A stretch of 34,333 bases of DNA from an uncultured Erysipelotrichaceae bacterium (GTDB taxonomy: Bacteria; Bacillota_I; Bacilli_A; RF39; UBA660). The notes under the pieces are model-generated. The model searched no databases. It was given only the letters and a program-made list of their open reading frames with translations, and was not told the DNA's origin. The translations under genes and the position numbers were made by a program. Positions 10,137 through 18,697 of this stretch are shown one piece after another. The stretch spans positions 1-34,333 of the forward strand of contig CADBKG010000012.1 in NCBI GenBank assembly GCA_902795215.1. The letters run 5' to 3'. The number at the start of each line of letters is the position of its first letter. The first letter of the stretch is position 1.

Positions 10137-11108
10137 GTGCTATACAACCTAATGAACGATAGAATATTTACAAGTATATTTAATGATTCTAAAAACAAAA
10201 ATGTAACAGCAAGATTTTTATCAGATTTTTTAAGTTTAGATTATGAATATCTAAAAGATAATATGAAGATAAAGGTTAGAAAAAGGCCAATAGAGATATA
10301 TAGTAATCCATATGTAGAGTTTGATTTGTATGTAAGTCTTCCAGATATGGTAATAAATGTAGAAGCTAATAACCGGAAGAGAAATGAGAAAAGTTTTGCA
10401 TACGCAGGGAAGAGTTATTATGAAAACTATGATTCTAAGAAAGAAAAAGTTAAAAAGAAAGTAATCCAGCTTAACTTAAATAATTATGAAAAAAGAGATA
10501 AAGAGATAGAAGAAATAATTCCAAAAGATAGCGTGAATACAAAGTATTTGCAAAACTTTGTAATTTACGAATATTTTTTACCAGCAATAAAAGAATTATG
10601 CTATGATGAAGCTGATGAGAGGACAAAGAAAATAATTAGTTGGAGTGTGATACTATTGGAAAAAGATATAAACAAGGTAGAAAAGGAGGTAATGAAAGTG
10701 TTAACAAAAGAAGATGTACCAGGATTCATAGAAAAGATGAGAAAGTTATGCGAAGAAGAAAAAGCAGACGAATTTTGGGAGAATTATCATGCAAATGTAG
10801 ATAATATAAATCACATTATAAAAACCGAAAGACAGCTTGGAAAAAAAGAAGGTAAGTTAATAGGGAAAAGGGAAGGAATCAAAGAAGGCAGAGCTATTGG
10901 TTTTGAAGAAGGTATAAATAGAGGAATTAGTGAGGGCAAAACTATTGGAAAAAAAGAAGGATATTCGGAGATAATTAAAAAAATGATAAAAAAAGATTTA
11001 TCAACAGATATTATAGTATCAATTACGGGACTTTCTGAAAAAGAAATATTGAAAATAAAAGAAGATATTTATAATATAGAAAAAAATAATGAAGTTTTAG
11101 TATTATAA
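10137..11108 (+). CDS. Rpn family / PD-(D/E)XK nuclease-like transposase protein
   Basis: The GTG start sits after a near-perfect AAAGGAGGTGA site and gives 323 residues. The N-terminal 200 residues match the PD-(D/E)XK nuclease family transposase (PDDEXK_2/Rpn) layout: LMNDRIFTSIF at the start, then a core with VEFDLYVSLPDMVINVEANN, where D and the E-x-N pair occupy the usual D...ExK/Q positions. A C-terminal basic/acidic Gly repeat (LGKKEGK, KREGIKEGR, FEEGINRG, GKKEGYSE) is typical of the family. The E-x-N variant may alter metal catalysis. Members promote recombination or are often degenerate. The gene stands alone and is preceded by the conserved leader element shared with the adhesin at 32773. 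Confidence 0.8.
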   Translation: MLYNLMNDRIFTSIFNDSKNKNVTARFLSDFLSLDYEYLKDNMKIKVRKRPIEIYSNPYVEFDLYVSLPDMVINVEANNRKRNEKSFAYAGKSYYENYDSKKEKVKKKVIQLNLNNYEKRDKEIEEIIPKDSVNTKYLQNFVIYEYFLPAIKELCYDEADERTKKIISWSVILLEKDINKVEKEVMKVLTKEDVPGFIEKMRKLCEEEKADEFWENYHANVDNINHIIKTERQLGKKEGKLIGKREGIKEGRAIGFEEGINRGISEGKTIGKKEGYSEIIKKMIKKDLSTDIIVSITGLSEKEILKIKEDIYNIEKNNEVLVL

Positions 11109-11160
11109 ATATGTAGGTAATAAAATTATATATATTTTTAATATTTTGTTTAATTTTTTG

Positions 11161-11189
11161 TTTACTTTTTATGAGTAATTATTTATAAT
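11161..11189 (+). promoter_or_regulatory. Likely lon promoter
   Basis: TTTACT and TATAAT are separated by 17 bases, 30 bases before the lon start codon. I see no CIRCE-type inverted repeat. Confidence 0.6.
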
Positions 11190-11219
11190 AAAAACCATCA
11201 ACAAAAAAGAGGTGAAGAC

Positions 11220-13508
11220 ATGAGAGAAGAATTATTAACATTAATATTACAAGACCTCATTGTTTTCCCTGTAGAAGAAATAAAACTTGAATTTAGTAAC
11301 GAAGTTTCTAAAAAAATTATAAATGAAAGTATTAATAATTATAATGGTGAGTTGCTGATAGTAACGCCCAAAAATAAACTTGAAAAAAGTCCTGATTTAA
11401 AAGACTTAAATGACATAGCAATAAAAGTTAATATTAAGAAAAAGATTATACTGCCTAGTGGTAATATTAGAATTACTGTAAGAGGAATAAAAAGATGTCA
11501 AATAAAAAGCAGTAAAATCAAGAATGGTTTTATTTTTTCTATAACCAATAATATTACTAGTCCTGAATTTGAACCTGATACAGAACTTGCATATAATAAT
11601 AAAATCAAAGATTTAGTTGCTAAATATGTAAATGAGAGTAGTGATACTTCCAATCATATTATATCTTTAATTAGTGACTGTCAGAACTTGAGTAAAGTAG
11701 TTGATATGGTTAGTTCTAGTCTCAATTTGGATAAAAAAGTAAAAGCTAAATTATTTAATGAAACTAACTATTATAAAAGAGCGAAGATGCTTATTAGATC
11801 TTTAAATGCAAAAATAAAAGAATCTGATTTAGATAAAGAGATTGAACAAGAGGTTAGAGATAATCTTCATCAAAATGAGCAAGATATATTAATAAAAGAA
11901 AAGATTAAGATTTTAAATAGTAAATTAAATACTAGTAATGACAATAAAAGTGTTACAGATGGTTATTTAAAAAAACTAGATACTATAAAAGTTAGTGATA
12001 AAGTTAAGAAAGAAATAACTGAAGAAATAGAAAGATTATCACATACAGTAGATACATCACCTGAATATAGTATAGTGAGTTCTCATATTGATTTCTTACT
12101 TGATTTACCTTGGGATAAAGCTAGTAAAGATATTACTAAGAATTTTGATGAATCATTTGATAATTTAAATAAACTTCATTATGGAATGATGGAAGCGAAG
12201 ACTAGAATAGAAGAATACTTAATATTAAAGTCTAAAAATAAATCACTTCCTAGTCCTGTGTTATGTTTAGTTGGCCCTCCTGGTACAGGTAAAACCACTT
12301 TTGCTAGAGAACTTGCTGCCTCAATAGGGAGAAAATTTATTAAGGTAAGTGTTGGAGGATTAAATGATTCTTCTGAAATAATTGGACATAGAAGAACTTA
12401 TCTAGGTGCAAGCCCTGGTAAAATACTTGACGGTATTAGGAAATGTGGAGTTAATAATCCTATAATTCTAATAGATGAAGTAGATAAAATAGTAAAGGAT
12501 TATCATGGTGATCCTGCAAGTACACTACTAGATGTTCTTGATTCTAATCAAAATAAATACTTTGTTGATAATTATGCAGGTGTTGAATTTAATTTAAGTA
12601 ATGTTATATTTGTATTAACTGCTAATGATTTGGAAGCTATACCTTCTGCATTAAGAGATAGACTTGAAATAATAGAAGTAAATAGTTATACACTACTTGA
12701 TAAAATAAATATTGCTAAAAAATATACAATGCCAAGACTTGGAAAAGAGTATAATTTCGATAGTGAAAAAATACATTTTAATGATTCTGTATTAACTAAG
12801 CTTATTATGGAATATACTAATGAAGCAGGTGTTAGAGATCTTGAAAGAAATATTGCTTCTATAGTTAGAAAGAATCTTATTAAAGGAATAGAAGATAAAG
12901 TTATTATCAAAGAAAAAGATTTAGAAAAATATTTGGGCCCTAGTAAGTATTCTATTTATACATCTAAATATACTAGTGTTGGAGTTGCTAATATGGCAGC
13001 TAAAACAAAAAATGGTGGGGCAATTATATGCGTTGAATCAGTATTTTTCCCTGGAAAAGGAATTAGCTTTACAGGGAATTTAGGTGATATTGTAAAGGAA
13101 AGTGCATTAGTAGCAATAGATTATTTAAAGGCAAATGCAAAAAAACTTAAAATAGATGGTAGCAAATTTAAAAATGCACTTCATATCCATATGATAAATA
13201 ATGCTTCTAAAAAAGATGGGCCTAGTGGAGGACTTGCAATTACTGCTTCTCTTGTAAGTTTGCTTTCTAATAAAGTAATACCAAATAACATTGCATTTAC
13301 AGGAGAAATCACTTTAAATGGTGATATACTTAAAGTAGGCGGAATTGAAGAAAAGATAATAAGCGCTTATAATTTGGATATGAAAAAGATATATATACCT
13401 ATGGACAATATAAAAGATTTAGATGGATTAAACAACAAAATTGTAAAGGCTATAAACATTGTTCCTGTAAATAATTTTACAGAGGTTTACAACGATATAT
13501 TTAATTAA
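11220..13508 (+). CDS. lon: ATP-dependent protease La (LonA)
   Basis: This 762-residue protein, near the family's usual 770-810, is a cytosolic AAA+ protease that unfolds and degrades misfolded and regulatory proteins. An N-terminal LON substrate domain (about 1-200) and a helical linker precede the AAA+ module, which has Walker A GPPGTGKTTFA (about 352-362), Walker B IILIDEVDK (about 416-424) and the arginine-containing ALRDRLE. The C-terminal protease domain carries the Ser-Lys dyad: S669 in DGPSGG and K712 in GGIEEK, spaced 43 residues as in E. coli Lon. There is no N-terminal transmembrane segment, so it is LonA, not LonB. The start follows an AGAGGTGA site. It has its own promoter, and no terminator is obvious before the LCP gene. 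Confidence 0.96.
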   Translation: MREELLTLILQDLIVFPVEEIKLEFSNEVSKKIINESINNYNGELLIVTPKNKLEKSPDLKDLNDIAIKVNIKKKIILPSGNIRITVRGIKRCQIKSSKIKNGFIFSITNNITSPEFEPDTELAYNNKIKDLVAKYVNESSDTSNHIISLISDCQNLSKVVDMVSSSLNLDKKVKAKLFNETNYYKRAKMLIRSLNAKIKESDLDKEIEQEVRDNLHQNEQDILIKEKIKILNSKLNTSNDNKSVTDGYLKKLDTIKVSDKVKKEITEEIERLSHTVDTSPEYSIVSSHIDFLLDLPWDKASKDITKNFDESFDNLNKLHYGMMEAKTRIEEYLILKSKNKSLPSPVLCLVGPPGTGKTTFARELAASIGRKFIKVSVGGLNDSSEIIGHRRTYLGASPGKILDGIRKCGVNNPIILIDEVDKIVKDYHGDPASTLLDVLDSNQNKYFVDNYAGVEFNLSNVIFVLTANDLEAIPSALRDRLEIIEVNSYTLLDKINIAKKYTMPRLGKEYNFDSEKIHFNDSVLTKLIMEYTNEAGVRDLERNIASIVRKNLIKGIEDKVIIKEKDLEKYLGPSKYSIYTSKYTSVGVANMAAKTKNGGAIICVESVFFPGKGISFTGNLGDIVKESALVAIDYLKANAKKLKIDGSKFKNALHIHMINNASKKDGPSGGLAITASLVSLLSNKVIPNNIAFTGEITLNGDILKVGGIEEKIISAYNLDMKKIYIPMDNIKDLDGLNNKIVKAINIVPVNNFTEVYNDIFN

Positions 13509-13561
13509 CTATACTAAAACTAATTATTTAAGTTATAATAAATATGTGAGGAGGACTTTTT

Positions 13562-15046
13562 ATGTCTCGTAAAAAAAAGAAAAAACGCAGTTTATTAAAC
13601 TTGATAATTAGTTTTATTTTGCTTTTAGTATCAGGTTATTTAATATATAGTTTATATAATTTGGATATGCTTAGTTTATTATTCTTTTTAATAATAACAG
13701 CAGTTATAATACTTGTAGATATATTTATAATATGGGTAATAAATAGAAAGAGAAGAAGTTTTATTAGGACTTTTTTTGCTCTTGTTGCAGTAATTCTAAT
13801 CGCAGGGTATTCTTATGGTATTTATAATCTAAATAATACCGCAGACTTTATTAAAAAAGTAGTAGAAAATGCTGGTATAAAAGAAGAAGTTTTTTCTATT
13901 TATGTATTAGAAAATTCTAAGTATAAAAAACTAACAGATTTAGATGGTCATGATATGGGTATTTATTCTAAAGGTAGTGATCTTCTAGATGATGCAATTA
14001 AAGAATTGAATAAAAAGGTTACCCCTAATAGTGAGACTAAATATGATGATATTGAAGAAATACTTAATGCAGGTATTAATAGAGAAGTTGAAGCTATTTT
14101 TGTTAGTAAGTCAATGAAAGAAATAATGGATGAAAATTATCCAAGTTTAATTAGTCAATATAGAATTCTTGATGAAATAGTTGTTACTAAAAAAGAAAAA
14201 GTTTCTAAAAGTAAAGTTAATGTTGCTAAAGAACCATTTACGATATATATAAGTGGTATAGATACTAGTGGATCAATAAATACAACTGGTAGAAGCGATG
14301 TAAATATCCTTGCAGTTGTTAATCCAAAAGATGGAAAAATATTAATGATTCATACCCCAAGGGATTATTATGTTAAATTACATTCTAAAAATGATTATGA
14401 TAAATTAACACATGCTGGTATTTATGGTATAGATGAATCACTTAAAACAATGGAAGATATATATGCTAGAGATATAGATTTCTATTTTAAGATTAATTTT
14501 AGTTCGGTTGTTAAACTTGTTGATAGTTTAGGTGGAATAGAAGTTGATGTACCTAAAAGTTTCTGTGAACAAGACTCTCAAAGAAGACAAGGAAGTTATA
14601 GAATTTGTTTGAATTCTGGTACGCAGACAATAAATGGTGAAGAAGCCCTTGCACTTGCAAGACATAGACATACGTTATCTAATGGTGATATGGGAAGAGG
14701 AGATAATCAAGTTCTTATAATGAAAGCTATTATCAATAAAATGGCATCAAAAGAAATAATAACTAAATATTCTTCAATTTTAAAAGTTTTAGATAATTAT
14801 TTAGTAACTAACATGGATGAGAAAAGTATTTCTAGACTTGCAAAATTACAACAAGAAAAGAATATCGATTGGCAAATGGAAAGTGCCAATGTAGTAGGAA
14901 CTAACGGATATAGAACTACTTATTCAGGAGGAAGATATAAACTTGCTGTAGTTGTTCCAGATGATAGTTCTATTACTAAGGCCAAACAAAAAATAAGTGA
15001 ATACTTGGGAGAAAAACAAGAATCAAGTGAATCTAAAAGCAGCTAA
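13562..15046 (+). CDS. LytR-CpsA-Psr (LCP) family wall polymer ligase
   Basis: The protein has 494 residues. After a very basic start (MSRKKKKKR) come three predicted membrane helices (about 12-30, 38-58 and 70-90). The extracellular part has an accessory region (about 105-215) and the LCP domain (about 225-400) with FTIYISGIDTSG, TGRSDVNILAVVNPK, IHTPRDYYV, GGIEVDVP and the RHRHTLSNGDMGRGDNQ motif with the conserved arginines. LCP enzymes transfer undecaprenyl-linked polymers, such as teichoic acid-like or capsular glycans, to peptidoglycan. The start follows GAGGAGG. A TATAAT at 13534 may be its -10 box. A terminator overlaps its end. Confidence 0.93.
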   Translation: MSRKKKKKRSLLNLIISFILLLVSGYLIYSLYNLDMLSLLFFLIITAVIILVDIFIIWVINRKRRSFIRTFFALVAVILIAGYSYGIYNLNNTADFIKKVVENAGIKEEVFSIYVLENSKYKKLTDLDGHDMGIYSKGSDLLDDAIKELNKKVTPNSETKYDDIEEILNAGINREVEAIFVSKSMKEIMDENYPSLISQYRILDEIVVTKKEKVSKSKVNVAKEPFTIYISGIDTSGSINTTGRSDVNILAVVNPKDGKILMIHTPRDYYVKLHSKNDYDKLTHAGIYGIDESLKTMEDIYARDIDFYFKINFSSVVKLVDSLGGIEVDVPKSFCEQDSQRRQGSYRICLNSGTQTINGEEALALARHRHTLSNGDMGRGDNQVLIMKAIINKMASKEIITKYSSILKVLDNYLVTNMDEKSISRLAKLQQEKNIDWQMESANVVGTNGYRTTYSGGRYKLAVVVPDDSSITKAKQKISEYLGEKQESSESKSS

Positions 15047-15060
15047 AAAGTTGCTTTTTT
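15035..15060 (+). terminator. Rho-independent terminator
   Basis: The stem AAAAGCAGCT / AGTTGCTTTT (one G-T pair) overlaps the LCP gene stop codon and ends in Ts. Confidence 0.75.
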
Positions 15061-15078
15061 AATTATCAAAATTTTGTA

Positions 15079-15107
15079 TAGACAAAATTCAATTTTTTTA
15101 ATACAAT
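15079..15107 (+). promoter_or_regulatory. Sigma-A type promoter
   Basis: TAGACA and TACAAT are separated by 17 bases, 21 bases before the ATG at 15129. It serves the 448-residue unknown gene. Confidence 0.55.
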
Positions 15108-15128
15108 ATGTTAAATAAAGGAGCAACT

Positions 15129-16475
15129 ATGATTAAAAAAATTCTTGAATATTTAAGCAAAATTTTTAAAACCAATAAAAAAGATATTGTGATTAATGCA
15201 CCTGTTGAAATTCCAGAAGAATTTAAATATCTTGAATTTGGGGACTTAATCTTTGCAGATAGATTTGATAACGAAAAAGAAAGATATGCCATGGGAGAAG
15301 AGCATAACAGGGGTCCTTTTATAGTTATAGGAAAAGATGAAGATAAATTAATATGTATATATTGTTCTAGTTCGCCAAAAGGATATGAAAAAAGATTATT
15401 AGAGAATAATTATGAATCACTTTATAAAGAAACATATTATTCTCTAGCACGTATAAAAACTATAAACATTGATCAATATTTGTATTCTTTAGATGAAAAA
15501 ATATGGGGTATAGATCTAGAAAGAGTAAAGAAAGATTTATACTTTAAATCAGATGTTTCATATGATGATAATAACGTAAAAAAGAAACTAAATATAGAAG
15601 TTGATACAAAAATATCTAAAGGAGATATAATAAGCTATAAAAAAAGATTGTTATTAATTCTTGATGAAAGCGAAAATAATTATATTGTTATTAGAGTATA
15701 TGATCCAAGAGTTAAAAGAAACATTATTAATTTTAATAGTCAAAGTTTTGATTTTTCCAATATAGAATTAATTGATAAAAACTCCAATTTTTCATATTTA
15801 ATGACTATATCACAAAAGCAATTTGATATTATTAATAAAAAGAAAGAATTATACGAAAAGGAAAAAGAAAGAATATCTTTAGTTAGGAATAATAACGGTG
15901 TAGATAGAGGATTTTTAATCAAAAAAGATGGAATATTATATTATGTTTATTCAATTAATAAAGATATCGCTAATGCTTTTAGATGTGGAGTAATAGAAAA
16001 AGAAACAAGGTCTTCATTTAAAATTAATAATATTATTTTAAGGCCACATTATGAAAGGAAAAGTGACTTAAATAGATTTGATAAAAACATTAACATAATA
16101 GAAATAGCGACGAATGATGAAATGGATATAATAAGCGAAAAAAGAAAAGCATATAAAGAACAGAATAAACCTAAAAAGCTGCCAAAAAACAAAGAAAATA
16201 AGCAGAATAACAATTACTTAATTGGAAAAATAATTAATAATAAAAATATGCCGGGTTTAAGGTATTTAATTATAAGTGCAAATAAGGAAGAACTACAAAC
16301 ATTACATTTTGATGCATTTATATATGCTGATAAGATTTTTATAACCAATTTTGATAGAAATAATACAGTATTTAGTACTTGTAAAGATGTTACAAAAGAG
16401 GAAAAATGGCTATTAAAAAGCAAATTACAATCTTTAGATATTAATGTAGTGAAAGAAAAGACAAAACTAAATTGA
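15129..16475 (+). CDS. Multi-module cytosolic protein, first module PemK-like
   Basis: I chose the ATG at 15129 because AAAGGAG sits 7 bases before it; an ATG at 15108 has no ribosome site and overlaps the promoter. The 448 residues show no signal peptide or membrane segment. Four similar beta-rich modules seem to recur: about 37-110 (FGDLIFADRF, GPFIVIGKDEDKLICIYCSS, SLARI), about 165-245 (ISKGDIISYKKRLLLILD), about 265-345 (GFLIKKDGILYYVYSI) and about 370-445 (YLIGKII, RYLIISA). The first resembles the SH3-like PemK/MazF fold, but the others do not carry its recognisable catalytic residues. An RNA- or protein-binding repeat protein is possible. It ends in TGA, which shows standard stop use here. 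The function is unknown. Confidence 0.7.
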   Translation: MIKKILEYLSKIFKTNKKDIVINAPVEIPEEFKYLEFGDLIFADRFDNEKERYAMGEEHNRGPFIVIGKDEDKLICIYCSSSPKGYEKRLLENNYESLYKETYYSLARIKTINIDQYLYSLDEKIWGIDLERVKKDLYFKSDVSYDDNNVKKKLNIEVDTKISKGDIISYKKRLLLILDESENNYIVIRVYDPRVKRNIINFNSQSFDFSNIELIDKNSNFSYLMTISQKQFDIINKKKELYEKEKERISLVRNNNGVDRGFLIKKDGILYYVYSINKDIANAFRCGVIEKETRSSFKINNIILRPHYERKSDLNRFDKNINIIEIATNDEMDIISEKRKAYKEQNKPKKLPKNKENKQNNNYLIGKIINNKNMPGLRYLIISANKEELQTLHFDAFIYADKIFITNFDRNNTVFSTCKDVTKEEKWLLKSKLQSLDINVVKEKTKLN

Positions 16476-16489
16476 TGTTTTGTTTTTTT
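16461..16489 (+). terminator. Rho-independent terminator
   Basis: The stem ACAAAAC / GTTTTGT with a 9-base loop overlaps the TGA stop and runs into seven Ts. Confidence 0.7.
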
Positions 16490-16524
16490 ATTATTCATGA
16501 TAAAATTATTATAGGATGGTAATT

Positions 16525-16926
16525 ATGAATAAAGAAAATGATATTAAATTAGCAGATTTAGCAAGAGAGAATTCTTATTCTCCTTATTCAAACTTTTCAG
16601 TAGGAGCAGCCCTTAGATGTAAAAATGGTCATGTATTTACAGGATGTAATATTGAAAATCATGGAATACAGAGTTGCTGCGCAGAAAGAACGGCTTTCTT
16701 AAAAGCAATTTCAGAAGGAGAAAAAGAATTTGAGTCAATAAGTGTAGTAGGGGCAGTGCACAATGAAGAGCCAACGAGCGAATGTACTCCATGTGGATAC
16801 TGCAGACAATTCATGAGTGAATTTGTAGATGAAAACTTTAAAATATATACTTTGTCTAGTGGAGAAATAAAAGAATATACTATTAAAGACTTACTACCTA
16901 ATGGTTTTACTAATCATAAAGATTAA
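16525..16926 (+). CDS. cdd: Cytidine deaminase
   Basis: The ATG at 16525 lies five bases after AGGATGG and is preferred to the ATG inside that site (16516). The 133 residues match the homotetrameric bacterial enzyme that deaminates cytidine and deoxycytidine to uridine forms in pyrimidine salvage. The zinc site is complete: C52-A53-E54 (CCAERTAF) provides the Cys ligand and the proton-shuttle Glu, and PCGYC provides C90 and C93. The substrate segment GCNIENHGIQS and the early YSPYSNFSVGAAL are also typical. It is cytosolic. The gene stands between a terminator and a new promoter, so it is likely monocistronic. Confidence 0.95.
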   Translation: MNKENDIKLADLARENSYSPYSNFSVGAALRCKNGHVFTGCNIENHGIQSCCAERTAFLKAISEGEKEFESISVVGAVHNEEPTSECTPCGYCRQFMSEFVDENFKIYTLSSGEIKEYTIKDLLPNGFTNHKD

Positions 16927-16932
16927 AAATAC

Positions 16933-16960
16933 TTGATTTTTCAAAAAAATGTGCTAAAAT
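16933..16960 (+). promoter_or_regulatory. Promoter with extended -10
   Basis: TTGATT and TAAAAT are separated by 16 bases, with TGC just before the -10 box, about 20 bases upstream of the ATG at 16981. Confidence 0.55.
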
Positions 16961-16980
16961 ATGTCCCACAGGAGGGTATT

Positions 16981-17445
16981 ATGGAAAGAAAAGAAAAATT
17001 AACTGCCAATACTAGTGTGATGGATATGTTTATGATAATGTCTGAAGGAAATCCCGGCGCATTGAATGTTTTAATGCAAATGATGGAAGATCCTCGTGAT
17101 TTTATGGATATTTTATTATGTGATTCATTAGATATTAGAGGATCAAAACTATATATGTTAAACAATGATTGTTGTGGCAGGGATATTAATAAGTTTAGAC
17201 GTACATTAATGATGTTGAGATCAGGGGTATTTACGGATAAGCAAATTCATCAAAACTTAGAATTAGCATATGCTATACCATTTATTGATGATAATATTAA
17301 AATTGAAGGTGTTCCACCATATGGAAAAGCTTTTGGACCACTAGATGAAAAATGGGAAGAATTTTGTGAAAAAAATAAGGAAAGCTTTATTGAAAGATTA
17401 GAAGAAGAAGTAAAAATGTTTGAAGGCAATAAACCAACAATTTAA
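16981..17445 (+). CDS. Conserved-looking cytosolic protein, unknown
   Basis: The start at 16981 follows GGAGGG; an in-frame ATG at 16933 lies within the promoter and is rejected. The 154-residue acidic protein has no membrane segment. It begins with a Met-rich helical stretch (VMDMFMIMSEGNPGALNVLM), then MDILLCDSLDIRGSKLYMLN, a paired Cys (NDCCGRD) and an acidic helical tail. The text reads as if one part senses or binds something (GVPPYGKAFGPL), but I do not recognise the family. It is monocistronic between its own promoter and a strong terminator. Confidence 0.75.
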   Translation: MERKEKLTANTSVMDMFMIMSEGNPGALNVLMQMMEDPRDFMDILLCDSLDIRGSKLYMLNNDCCGRDINKFRRTLMMLRSGVFTDKQIHQNLELAYAIPFIDDNIKIEGVPPYGKAFGPLDEKWEEFCEKNKESFIERLEEEVKMFEGNKPTI

Positions 17446-17452
17446 TTTAAAA

Positions 17453-17481
17453 AGACGCTTGTTATAAGCGTCTATTTTTTT
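17453..17481 (+). terminator. Strong Rho-independent terminator
   Basis: The perfect 8-bp stem AGACGCTT / AAGCGTCT has a 5-base loop and a T tract. It separates the plus-strand genes from the minus-strand tRNA. Confidence 0.85.
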
Positions 17482-17484
17482 ATT

Positions 17485-17571
17485 TGGTGCCCCTGGTCGG
17501 ACTCGAACCGACACGATATCACTACCACTGGATTTTGAGTCCAGCGCGTCTACCAATTCCGCCACAGAGGC
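17485..17571 (-). tRNA. tRNA-Leu (anticodon CAA)
   Basis: The 87-base gene has acceptor arms GCCTCTG / CAGGGGC, a D-arm GGCGGAATTGGTAGACGC, anticodon loop CTCAAAA on a CTGGA/TCCAG stem, a long class II variable arm and the T-arm GGTTCGAGTCC. The discriminator A and the CCA end are encoded. It reads the UUG codon. Confidence 0.95.
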
Positions 17572-17600
17572 ATTACATATATGATTATAACATAAAACAT

Positions 17601-17625
17601 AAAAAAAGCGAATATAAATTCGCTT
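17601..17625 (-). terminator. Terminator of the L,D-transpeptidase gene
   Basis: Read on the minus strand, the stem AAGCGAA / TTCGCTT with a 6-base loop is followed by Ts, overlapping the stop codon. Confidence 0.8.
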
Positions 17626-18568
17626 ATGGATAAATATTGACTGGAGTTCCAATAGGGGCATTATTATATAAATATTGGACCTTATAATATGGCATATTAA
17701 CACATCCATGACTACCATTAGTTTTATAAATAGAACCTCCAAAAGAACTTCTCCAAGACGCATCATGCAATCCATAACTTGAACCTATAAACGCAATCCA
17801 ATATGATACATGTGATTCATAGTCTCTACCTTTAAGAGTAGCATTTCTCGCTTTATTTAATATTCTATAGTGTCCTGTTGGAGTACCATTATTTATACCT
17901 GTTACGACATCACTAGTTAATACTACACTTCCGTATTCATAATAATAAAGTTTTTGTTGACTAATATAAATATCTATTCTAGGATTTCTACCACTTACAA
18001 CAACCGTTATTGATTTAGATACCGTATTTCCACTAGAATCTTCAACAGTATACTTAACTTCATATGTTCCACTTGTTTTTGTATTAACATAGTTTTCAAC
18101 TGCTATTTTATCACTTATATCTCCATCATAATTGTCATTTGCAGTTGCGGTAGGTGGAGTGAAACTATCATTTATATTAATAGTGATTTTATCATTTGAA
18201 TTAATTTTTAATTCTGGTGAAATATCATCTACAACAAGTACAGTTCTTTTAATTGATTTTGATAATGCAATGAACTTATATGTATAAGAATAAATTACTT
18301 CATAAGTACCAACTTTTTTAGTATCAATATTTCCTTTAATATCTACATCTTTGCTAACATCTTTACCTTTAAAGGAAGCTTTAACGCCTTCCTCTTTATA
18401 ATCTTCATTTACTTTAACAACTTGTATTTTATTACCTTTAAGTTTAAGTGATGGTGGCATATCTTCTACATTCGCTTTAAAATAGGCAATAAAAATGAGT
18501 AAGCCTGTAAATAATAAAATAAGCACACCTAAAAATATAAGTAGAATTGTTTTCTTCTTTTTACTCAT
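17624..18568 (-). CDS. YkuD-type L,D-transpeptidase with Ig-like repeats
   Basis: The 314-residue protein is anchored by an N-terminal membrane helix (about 7-29) after MSKKKK. Two Ig-like DUF5011/HYR-type domains follow (about 45-115 and 118-195), with the repeated pattern KVGTYEVIYSYT and TSGTYEVKYTVEDSSGN. The C-terminal YkuD domain (about 198-314) has IYISQQKLYYYEYG at its start and the catalytic block GLHDASWR...SHGCVNMP with His and the nucleophile Cys. Such enzymes form 3-3 peptidoglycan crosslinks or attach proteins to peptidoglycan outside the membrane. The start follows GGTGATGATGG. It is divergent from alr, another cell-wall gene, and the two share the AT-rich upstream region. Confidence 0.93.
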   Translation of the reverse strand: MSKKKKTILLIFLGVLILLFTGLLIFIAYFKANVEDMPPSLKLKGNKIQVVKVNEDYKEEGVKASFKGKDVSKDVDIKGNIDTKKVGTYEVIYSYTYKFIALSKSIKRTVLVVDDISPELKINSNDKITININDSFTPPTATANDNYDGDISDKIAVENYVNTKTSGTYEVKYTVEDSSGNTVSKSITVVVSGRNPRIDIYISQQKLYYYEYGSVVLTSDVVTGINNGTPTGHYRILNKARNATLKGRDYESHVSYWIAFIGSSYGLHDASWRSSFGGSIYKTNGSHGCVNMPYYKVQYLYNNAPIGTPVNIYP

Positions 18569-18697
18569 CCATCATCACCAATAATATAATTATATAATAA
18601 AAAATTGTCTTTTCATAGTATTTTTTAATTTTTGTGAAATATTTTATTTTAAGTGATTTTATGGTATTATAAATATGTAAGTTAAGGAGTAATTATT

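Noticed and set aside
15129..16475. A MazF/PemK toxin with antitoxin
   Set aside because: The protein is far too long, has several modules, and no small antitoxin frame precedes it.
17398..17775. Minus-strand frame of 125 codons across the tRNA-Leu region
   Set aside because: It overlaps a well-formed tRNA, the transpeptidase end in another frame and two terminators, and has no ribosome site.
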